Shown: in pieces, positions 9,165 to 21,100 of the stretch
How the letters are laid out: every line of letters starts with the position of its first letter
Position numbering within the stretch: the first letter of the stretch is position 1
NCBI GenBank assembly: GCA_934274515.1
Contig: CAKQTC010000003.1
Span: 62,001-126,000, forward strand
From: an uncultured Clostridia bacterium
Lineage (GTDB): Bacteria > Bacillota > Clostridia > Christensenellales > DTU072
Direction: 5' to 3'
Length of the DNA stretch: 64,000 nt
Translations under genes and position numbers: made by a program
The notes under the pieces: generated by a model
What the model was told of the DNA's origin: nothing
The model's database searches: none
What the model saw: the letters and a program-made list of their open reading frames with translations, nothing else

Positions 9165-12100
9165 GTGAGTATGAAGAAAAGATTTTCTGTCATCTTTCTT
9201 ATTTTGATTTTGATTTGCACGGTGGCTTCGTTTGTCGCGTGCAACGATAAAGAAGGCGAGTCGCCGATTGTTGGTGCGGTTATAAACGTATACCCGAAAA
9301 CCGAATATTATCTCGGAGATAAATTCTCGTTACAAGATGCGCAACTAACTATTATGTACGAGGACGGTTCGACAAAAGTCGTTCCCATAGATTCGACGAT
9401 GGTATCCGACTTCGACCCTAACGTTTTGGGAGAACAAACCCTTACCGTTAAGTACGAAGACATAACGAGATACGTTACCGTAACGGTAAAAACCGCTCCG
9501 GTTTATGCGCTTAAAGTCGTTTCTACCAATCATAAGACAGAATATGTGGTAGGGCAGACGCTCGATAAGAAAAATCTAAAATTAGAAGTTACTTACTCCA
9601 ACGGCTACGTTTCCGTGTTGACAGATAAAGACCTTACCGACGATATGTTTTCCGGATTCGACTCCGCGACTCCGGCGGACGAAAGACAGGTAGTCGTAAG
9701 TTACGGAAAAAAAACTTGTAGTTTCGGAATTTCGGTTGTTCCTAAGAGCGTTGTAAACAGAGAACTTACCGCTCCGAGCAAGAAAGATTATTACGTCGGC
9801 GACGTTCTGGATTTTAAGGGCGGCACGATGTTTGTCGCGTATAACGATAACTCGGAAAACAAGTTTGACTTGAAAACCCTGTACGAACAAGGGAAAATAG
9901 GCGTAGTCATCGACGGCGAATCGACCGTTGAGTTTACCAAGAGCGGCACTCAAAAAACCGTTACAATTATTTATGACGGACAAAGATTTCCTTATTCGGT
10001 AAACGTATACGAAAACACCGCAGACAAACTTCTTATCAAAAAGAAACCGCAGAACCAAATTATGGGAGCGACTAAGTATGATTTCTCCGACGGCGTGATT
10101 ACGGTGTCGTATAAAAACGGAACGGTAGAAGACGTGAGTTTTACGGACGAGCGCGTTTCGATTGATTTCTCGGCGTGCGATTTGAACGCGGTAGGCGATT
10201 ATAACCTGCAAATAACCGTAGGCGGCGCGACGATAACTTGCGAAGTAAAAGTAATTGCGCCATCTCCCGCGTCTTTGTGCGTCGTTCGTCCCGAAGGAGA
10301 AAAAATATACCAAGGCAAAAGTATAGATTTTACTCAATGGAAATACTATATTTTGCTTAATAACGGTAAGAAAGAAGAAAAAGAAGGGAAAAGCGAATTT
10401 GCCGTGACCGAAAGTATGCTTGACGGGAAAACCTTGTCCGACTTCGATTTTTATCAAGTCGGCGAGATAACGTTGCCGTTTAAGATTAAAGCAGGCGACG
10501 GTACGGATCTTTCGACGAGCGTTAAAGTGCAAATTCTCGCGAAAGAAATCGTTTCATTGACGATAAACAACGCCGGTAGATACGTTTACAGCGAAAACGA
10601 TGTTTTGTCGGTAGAGAACGTTACGTTTTTTGCCGAGTACAACAACGGGGATAAAGGCGAAGAAAAAGCGGTGGAAAGCGGCATGCTCGTTGACGAAGAC
10701 GGCAACGCAATCGATATAGCAACGTATCTAAGCAACGCAGGAACGCACGGCAGAACGATAAAAAAGATATACGTAACTTATACCGACCCGAGTTTCGATA
10801 CGCAGGGTAGGGGATATTTTGAAGTTTTGCTTGTCAAAAAAGCGAAAAAAATCGAGTTTAGCGGTGAAAGTCCGAAAAACAAATACGTATACGGCGAAAG
10901 GTTCGATTCGAGCGATTGGCAAGTCAAAATTACTTATACCGACGGTAGCACCGGGTATTTTTCCGGTAAAAACGGCGACGATTTCGAAGGCAAAGAATGG
11001 AAGTTTAGTTTCATTCTCAACAAAGGAACTTCTCAGGAAAGCGAAGAAAAGGGTTTCGATAAATTAGGCAAATATACGGTAAAACTTGTCTACGGGGAAG
11101 ATGAAAACGTTTATTTAACGCACAACTGCGACGTAACGAACTATGTCGTCGAAGTACATAGCAGCAAACCGTTTCTCGGGTTTGTTACAGAAGGAACAAG
11201 CCCGTTGCTCGGCGGAGCGTATCTGCTTACGATAAGAGAAGACGGAACGAAAGAAAATATCTTGCTTACCGAAGACATTCTCGGCAAGTTTGTTGCGCCT
11301 ACGTACGTGGTAAATTCGGGTTACGCGTCCGCGTATATACAAGCAAACGGCTGCGCGGCAATCGACAGTTACGGCGGCTTATGGCAAGAAAAAGTATCGA
11401 ATTATTACGTTAAAAACGAAAACGGATATAAACCGGCGAGAGGAGAATATTCATCGGACGTTACGTATTTCGTAAACGTAGCGGAATATTATCAAGAAGT
11501 ATGGAAAAACGTATATTACAAGTTTTACGTCAAAAACGGTTCCGAATACAGAATTGCGGACGTAAATTATGCCCCAAGCACTGAATATTTTGTTGCGAAT
11601 GCAAAAACGATAACGTTTTCTTATGAAGAACACGAATTGCAATTACCCGTTTTTGTTGCGGCAAAGACAATTACCTCGGTCGAAATAAGCGAGATAAATT
11701 CGGAATACGATCAAAATGCGACGGAATGGGATTATTCGTCGTTACGGCTCGTTGTCGGATACGATAACGGTACGAGAGACGGCGTTACGGGGGCAAAAGA
11801 AGCGACCGGCGGCGATAAATTACTCAAATTTGACGATAACGACAAAAAATACGGTTTTACCGCGTCTAACGGACTGCGTTATACGATAGAAATAGGAAAG
11901 AACGAAACGAACGGTTTCGTACCTTTCGATTTCGAGACTTTCAAATCTGCCTTCGATTCCGAAAAAGACATTTTCAACCGTGAATCTATAAGCGTGAGAA
12001 TATACGACGCGATAAATTTCGAAACTACTGTGTCGGGCGACGTATCGGTATACGTCTTTGAACAGTTAATTAAAGAAATAAGATTTTATTTAGGCGAAAT

Positions 12101-15100
12101 GGAAAACGAAACGTTTGTCGCTTACTTTAATCAAACCGTTTACGTTAACGAAAAGAAAGACGTACTTAAAGACGGATTCGGAATAAAAAACGACGGAACG
12201 AGAACGACTAACCTAAAAGACAACGCGTATTTGTCCGTCGTCGCAAACAACGGGAACAAAGCGTATTACGCTTTAAGCGACAACAAACTCAAATCGCTGC
12301 AAATAGCGCCGCATAACGAAGGGAGTTTTTCGCAATCGGTAAACGTGAGTTTTGCATTGAGAAACTGCTCGTTCAATCTCCAAATTCGACCGAACGTTAT
12401 TAAGTCGCTCGATGTCAGAATCGTTACCGCAGACGGCAAACTTTCAGTTATCGAAAAAACAGATATCGACGATGAAGACGTGGCAATTTATGCAGAATAT
12501 AAGGACGCCGACGGCAACGACATCGAAGGGAAAACGTTACATCTCGGGCAAACAGAGATAGAAGGTTATACGAAAACAGACGTATTCGAATTCGACGCGA
12601 ACGGAAAATTCAATACGACGATAAACGTTTGTTACGGCGGACTGAAATCACCGTTGGATTTAACGGTCAGAAGAAGAACTCTTGAAAGGATAACGGTAAT
12701 AACTCTTCCTTCGACAACGGTATACGTAGAAACTCCTTTTGCGAACCCGTCCGAGAGCAAAAAACTCGATTATACGGGCGGAAAAGTTCTTATTACGTTC
12801 GATAACGGCGAAAGCGAAGAAAAGAGTATATCAAACAAGGACATCGCGAAGAATGAGGGCGCGTTCAATCCCAACAAAGAACTTACCGGCGGAGCGCAGG
12901 AAACGCAAGAAATTATTTTGTCGTATTCTTACTACGGCGTAACGAAAACCACGTCGTTTAACGTGATAATAAAGGACAGAAAATACGTTTCCGTGTCTTA
13001 CGACGAACTGCTCGGTTACAGCAAAAAACTTATATGCGAATACGGCGCGGAAGAATCGATAATGCCGCTTCCCGTGATTAAGTATTACGAATGGTTCAAT
13101 TCAAACGAACAAACGCTCATGGAAAAAAATTCTTCCGAGGAAGACGTGGTCGGCAAATATAACGTTCGTTATAGAGATTCTCTTGGCGTCGTGTCTTCCG
13201 TATGGCCGAAAGAAGTCGGAACGTATACGGTAATTTACAGTTATTTCGAAGACAAAGGGGATGACAACAATAACGCGTTTTACGACGAAACGGTAACGTT
13301 GGAAATTACTAAAAAAGCGGTAGCGATAGTCATCAACGATTACGAATTTACGTTCGGCGATATTATCGACGGAAACAACGATACGGCGTTTGCGAATTAT
13401 CTCGGAAAATCTTTGTGGAGAATAACGGCGGTAAACAACGGCATAGCAGACGGAGAACCGTTCTGTTACGACGATACGATGGAAACCGTCATCGAAAACG
13501 TTATACTCCGCGTCTACGAAAAGAATTCCGTAACCCCGATTACGTTCGTTAGCGACGACGCGATAAACAAACTTTTTGTCGGGATAAGTGCAGGAGAATA
13601 CGTCATAAAACCGACTATTACGCTTAAAGAAGGGAATTACGAACTATCTCCTATCGTCAATCAGACGGAAGCGGATTGCATCGTCAATAAGCGTAAGATA
13701 GTTATAGCCGCGGAAAACGTTTCTAAGATTTACGGGAAAGAAGACCCCGATTATAAGTTTATAATCTACGACTACGACACGGTTGCAAATGCTTTTGCCG
13801 GAACGATAACGACGGAAATGTTTGCAGGGGATATATTTGAAAAGAATTTACCGTCGATAGGCAGTAAGAGCGGGATAAACTACGTTTCAGACGGCACGTC
13901 GATTTATATTGACAACGTAACCGAAGAGTATCACCTTGCAAGAGATAGCGAAGATACCGAAAACGTTCCCGATACGCATAAGATTTACTCCGGTCCGACG
14001 GACGCGCTGCGTAACTACGACGTTACTTATGCTTATAATAACTTGCAAATCAAGAAATCCGAACTAGTAATAGAAGGCTCGAACGTAAACAGAAGTTACG
14101 GTACGATAGAACTCAATTACAACGTTAACGGTAAAGACGTAACGGATACGGCGTTTGAGTTTTATCCGTCACCGAATACGCCGTTCCAACACAAAGATAC
14201 CTTTGCAAAACTGTTCCGCAACTATTTTAAGGACGATTACGTTTTCTTCTATAATGCTTCGACAAACAGTATTGCGAGAGAAGTTGTCGGGAACTATGAC
14301 GAATGGAGCGTTTTGTATAAGAACGTAGAGTTTTTCAAAGACGAGCAATGTTCTAGCCCGGTGGGGAACAAAATAACCGATTTTTCGTACGAAGGGAAAG
14401 ATTATATAGGTCGTTACGCCGCTATTCCTTGTTCCGCACAAGTCGGAAAATATTATTGCCGTATTTTACTCGACGCAAATCTCGATAATTACGACGCAAA
14501 AATTAACGAGGAGAACAAGTATTCGTTCGTTTACGATATAACGAAAGTTAAAGTTGCTCTAAACGCAAAATCGTTCATCGTGACTGGTTCGAGTGCGATA
14601 AGAGATAACGCGAATTCGCCCAGCGGCAGGCTATTGTCCGAATACTTCTACGGAGAAGGAGTGGAAACCGAAGAAACGGATAAAGTCGAATTTGGCGCGA
14701 AACTCGACGAAATGTTCAAAAGCAATATTTTAGGCGTGGTTTATACCGATATAAACGGAAACGAAATAAAATATAGACTAAGTATGAACGTTTTGAACGA
14801 GCAGTTCAAATTCGTAAGAAAGAATGTAACCGACTTCGATACGGGTATTCACGAAATAAATGTTAAATATAACGACGAAAATACGACGAACTACGACATA
14901 GAGTTGACGAGCGTATATACGAACGCGGAAAATTATAGTTTGCCTTATATAAAACATTTTTATAACGTGTGGACGGCAAAATACGGCGAATTCGTTGCCG
15001 ATACCGACGCGTACGCGAGCAACGCATACGTTGTCGTTCTGCCCGAATTCACGCAAATGGGTTACGGGTCAAACACGACGGTAGACGACGATAACCCGAC

Positions 15101-18100
15101 GTTTACACACAAAGAACTGTATTCCGCGAAACCTTTGGGTACGTTTACTCTTAACGCTTTCTATACCACGGATTCCGTTAATTACATAACTGCACCGTCT
15201 AGCGGACTTTCGTTCACCGTTAAAAATAAAAATCCCTTGTATCTTACCGATACGATGCTTTCGGCAGGGGAGTACGACGGAACTTTTGCTTACTCTTACT
15301 TTGACACGGCATCGAAGAATTACATTTATCTCGGCGACACTATGGTGCTGGGAACAGCCGACTGTCTGCAAATCGTCAAATATTTGTTTAACGATAAATA
15401 TACCGGTGACGCGAACAATAAACTCAAATTCGTGCAGAAATTCGATTATACGGTCGATAAAGTTCAACTTGCGACAAAAGTGGTAAGCGGTACGAAATCG
15501 TACGATGAAAAGAGTTACGTTCCGCAAATAGAAATAACGAAAGGCAGCATCTGTTCGGGAGATTTACTTAATCCGACTTTTGACGTTGAAGTCGAATATA
15601 TCGAACAAGAGAAGAAAACGTTTTCTTCCGTCGGGATGAGAGAATATGACGTCGTCGATTACGGCGGAGGGTTTTCGTCGGGTGCGTTCAATTTGCTTTA
15701 TGCGGGAACTTACGTTTTGAAACTCGTAAATTTAGGCAATGCCAACTACGAATTTGTTTCGGAACAGAACGGCGAGGTCGCTTCGACCCCGGGAACCATA
15801 AGAATAGTTCCGATTAATATTCCCGTTTATATCAAGCATCACAAGAACGAAGACGGCGACGAGTTCCGTATCGTAAAACAGTATGATATTACGGGAACTC
15901 CGAGAAACGCAATCGATACTACGTGGAAAGACGCTTCGTCTACCGCAGAGGCGGCTTTTGCCAAATACAAAACCATCGACTGTTATATAGTAAAACGATA
16001 CAAGAAAAACGTTATCGACGATACTTATATCGAAAGCGATCTTAAATTTGTGCCGACAAACCTTGTAATAACCACGGCAAACGAAGACGGTAGTTATCCT
16101 ACGACAGTAAAACGCAACGCAGAAACGGGAGAAGTCGAAGGGTATCCGGTGAGATATCGTATACTCAATTCCGAATATATAAACTATTCCGTAGTATTCG
16201 TTTATAAATCGGGCGGCAACGACGATAATCCCGAATTCGCGGAAATGACGGATAAAAAATATGAATTCGTCATCAAACCGAAAAAGGTCAATCTTCACAA
16301 TTTTATTAATATTAACTCGAAGAAATACGACGGCAATCCGGCAAGCGTCGCATCCGGCCTAAACAATATTAAGATAATCGGCGATTATACCGGCGACAAA
16401 ATACAGATAAACAGACTTATATTCACGTTTTCTCGTCCTTTGGAATCGACGTACGTCGGTTCGATAGAAAGCGGTTATCAATATATTAAAGATAACGCAA
16501 ACGGCAAAGCGCAAGACAACAAAACCGACGCAGGTTTACTTACTGTAAAAGTCAGATACATCGACGCCAATCAAAACGAGAACTACGAGATAATATTCGG
16601 AGAAGAAGAAGTACGATACAACGGGAAAGAAGGGATAGGAAAGTATACGATTGAACCGGGGAACGTAATACTTGACCTACAAAACACGTCTAGACCGTTC
16701 CTTACAAGACAGTATGACGGTTACGGATTGACTAATTCCGAGAATACGAGTTTTACCGCTGCGGGAAGCACGCTTACGCCCGAAAACGATATAATAGACA
16801 GTCTGGATAAAATGTTCTATCGTCTTGTAGTTAGATATTACGGAACCAAACTCGATAAAAAAGATGAATTCAACGCCGTCGAAGCGTCGGCAACAGACGA
16901 TGCGACCAAAGTCAATCTTAACGGACAGATATGCGGCTACGACGCAGGATATTATTGGTACGACTTTTTAGGCGTATTCATAGACGCGGAAAGCGGAAAA
17001 TATAAGTCGTTTGCAGAATTTAACCCCGAAGCGACGGACTGGTTTAGTTGGAACTATAGATTTGTCGTAAAAGAAAACAAGACAATCTCATCCCACGGTT
17101 GCAACGGCATTTATCATCTTACCAAACGCGACGTGTATCTTGCGATAAACTCGGTTGACGACGAAAACGGCACGCTCATAAGCGAGAGAGACGCGTTAAA
17201 CGCACCGAAATCAACCGCGAAAGACTACACATATTATATTACGTACAACGGGTTTACCTATAAAGCGAACGTAACGAACGGCGTTTCCGACAATAAATAT
17301 TATTATGATATTAAGTCTGATATTAACGCTTTGGGCAACGCAAACAGGAAGTTTAAGTACTCGTTTTACGTATATCGCAACGGTTTCTTCACAAACATTA
17401 ACAGCATTGAAAATCTAAAAACGTATTATGACGGCAAAATCGAAAGTCTAACCGACGGATTTTTCATCGGTGACGGAGAGATACGCGACGGGAGCGACGG
17501 TTCGCTCGGCGCGGGAATAGCAAGTTTCAAGAGCGCGTATACGAACTTCAATTTCGTCAATGCGGAAAACGGAGTAGCGTTTAGAATCAGGGCGAGAGAG
17601 ATCGGTATCGACATATCCATCGTAAACGTAGAGAGCGGAGCGTCCGAAATGATTTACGGTACGCAGTTCGGCGCGGACGGCGGATTGTATTTCAAGTTTT
17701 CGTTTACGGACGAGAATTATTCTTTCGTCAACGGCGAAGACGGATATGACGAAAACCTTGTTTCCATAAAGAGCGTGATAAACGGGATAATAAATAAATC
17801 CAACGGAAGATTGATGTTGGAAGGCGGAATAAACGGTCAATCTGCGTCGGTCAACCTTATTTCGTCTATTATCGATTCGGCAATCGTAAACGGCGAAATC
17901 ATTGACAAATCGAAAGTTATTATCATCGACGGGGTAGTTTACGTTAAAATCGGGCAAATCGACAAGACGAGATTTCCTGCAAACAAATACGACGGAAACA
18001 ACCAAATTATCGATAGATATACGGCAAACGGAACCGATCTCGAATCGTCAAAAGACAAATACGCGTTTAACGTAACGGGCAAATCGTTCCGCATTTCTAG

Positions 18101-21100
18101 ACGGGAATTAACGATAACCGGCATCGAAAGAGATTACTTTAATAAAGACACGGATACTTATGTTTTCGACGCGTTTATTAACGGTGTAAACGATTTGACC
18201 GCGGAAGAGATGAAAGCGGAAGTTAACGTTATATTGAAGGTGCTTGACGATAACGGCAAAAAGTCAGCCGACTACGTTAAAGACAATACGAGAATAAACA
18301 GAAGTACGGGGACTTGGAATGCCTTGGACGGAAGAGTATATTACGTTTCTATTCCGCGCATACAGTTCAAGAGCAACGACAGTAACTATATCGTCAAGAC
18401 GTTGACGGAGAACAACGAACTTAACTTCTCGGCGTGGGACGGCAAGTCGGTCGCAACCGGCGATTACGTATATTTACCGCTTACGATAAACAAAGCGAAA
18501 GTCAAAGTCGATTACGCGTTTGCTTCGTCGATTAAGTACGGCGACGCTATCGGCGACAACGACGGACAAATCCTTTATAGCGGTTTAACTGCTTTGACGG
18601 GCGGAATTTATACTTACGAAAACCACGCTACGGGAGAACTCGTCTATGAAGAAGACGTTAATTACGTAGACGATGACAAAAACAAAAAGAAACTATCCGA
18701 TGAGCAACTCGACCTTCGTATGGAAGTTAAAAACGCAATTCTTCTTGAAGCGATACGTTTGCTTATTGCCGAAACGAAGGCGCGGACGGCGGGTTATTCG
18801 GTTAAATTGTATAATCCCGCTACGATTAGTTACGTAGCGAATATGGACGAGTTTGAAAACTTCGAGATAGAATGGGGCAATCTTACGTATTCCGTCGAGA
18901 AGAAGAGAGTCGAACTTTCGATGAACGCGGAAAAAACAACGTTCATTACTTCGGACGGACAACAATACGATTACTTTACCGCTAAATGGTCGGAAAGATA
19001 CGATTTAGGGTATAAAAAATCGGGCAGACTCGGTTATAACGTCAGTATTCAAAAATTCAATTTGTATCGCGAGTCGGGGATGCAAACTTACGATAATCTT
19101 TCGGAACAAATTACGACATTGCTCGGAATTAAACCGCAAACGGAGAACGGAGAAATAATTTACGAATATAAAGGCGTCAAACACAAAGGTATAGACGCTT
19201 TGATGAAAGCAATTTGCAAGTACGAAATTTACGACGACCCGATAAGCGATAACGTAATTACAAGCGGAGGCAAGATACGATACGTTGCGCTAAAAGGCTT
19301 ACAGAGCGATAACTTTGAATTTGTGTTTAACCGTAAAGAAATTATGGTTTATCCCGAAATAGCAGGTATCGGACGTCACGAATCGCAAGGGACTTACGCA
19401 AACCTTATTACCGATACCGAGGCGTCGGGCGAGGGCGTTGTGGTTACGGAAAGCGAACTTAAGGTTAAAGATCTCAGTATGCTCGTTTGCTTTAACTTTA
19501 TCGGAGTCGTAGACGAAAACAAACTTCAATATATCGATGTTAAGACAAACAAATACGAAACGTCCGCATATGCGGGAACCGCTTATAACCGTACCGTTAA
19601 AATAATTTACGATAAGGATCGTTCTACGATTAATCTCGACGCGAAAGGACAACCGTCAAACGGCGACGTGTTGCTCGTGCAGATTTTACTCGAAGAAACG
19701 TTCGGATTCCCCGACGACCTATCGGTCACGGAAATCGAATCCAACTTCTTTGCCGTAACTATTAAGAAAACGGGTAGCAATAAGATAGGATATAAGGAAA
19801 CCGAACTCGATAAAGCGGGAGGAGCGACGCTTACGGCAGTCGGCGTGTCCGATACGAAAGAGTTAGACGAATATCTTTCCTATCAGGCGGCGACCTACTA
19901 TCTAAGCAACGGACAAGACGAATACAGCGGAAAATACGACATAGTTAATCTTAGAGCAAGGCTGTTGCCGATAGCCGCAGGTTCCTCGATGAGGAACTTC
20001 GAGATGACGCTTTACGAAAACGCGCTCGGAAAACTCGTTTTAGGCTTTGCCGCAGGGACAAGTTATGTTCGTAGCGAATATCATCATTACTTTGTTACCG
20101 CTTCCGAAGGAAGTTCCGCCGACAGATTCTCTTTCAATGAAGTATTGTTCGGTGAAGGTGAAACAGGAGGCGAAGAGCCAAGCGAAGAACAGTACGGTGA
20201 CGCGGTTGTACCGTATACCTACTACGAAAGAGTGGGTAACAGTTACGTCCTTACGTCCGATACAGTATTTATCGAAGGACATTCCTACTACAAGAAGAAT
20301 CTCAACGTAAACGGAGAATACGTTCGATTCGTAAGCGAAAGTGTTATCAACGACGACCTTGTCGAGATGTTTGACGGCGCGAGCCATTCGATAAGCGTAT
20401 ATATCGACAAAGTCGGCGCATTCGACAACGTAAATTGTTTGATTGTAAATCGCGAATCGGATTATCCGGTGGGTTCGGAAGAAGGACAAGGCAAGTTCTA
20501 CGAAAAAACCACGAAAGTGTCCGCCGACAGAGTTTATACCGTCAGGGTAAGAATTGACAACAAGAGTTATATATTTACTTATAACGGCGAGCCGTATTAT
20601 TACGAAAAGTATGAGAGCAGAATTGTTTACAATGAATTAGAACTGCCCGATGAAGTAAACAAGGAAGTCACCGCGCTTCAATCCGCGCAATTCTTCGGAG
20701 AAAAGGGCAAAACGGGCATCGATTATAACAGTCTTAGGGTTATGATTGAACAGTATACCGTTCAAAACAGACTTATAAAGACCGCAACGAATTACAATTA
20801 TATCGCAAACGTTATATTCTGGCCTGAAGGAGAAACCGACGACGATATACCGTATATAACAAACGAAGGGACGTTAAAAACGCTAAACGAACTCATATCG
20901 GGTATCGGAAACGTCACGATAAGCGGCGGAGCGGAAGCGATGGACGCATACAATGCTCCGTATAACAACGAAAAGAGCGTGATAAGTACGACGTTTACTA
21001 TTACCGACGCAAAGGGTAACGCAACATCGCTTGACGATGACAACTTGCACGGGATGTATTTCTATACTTATAAAACCGTTTATAATTACGGAGATAATCT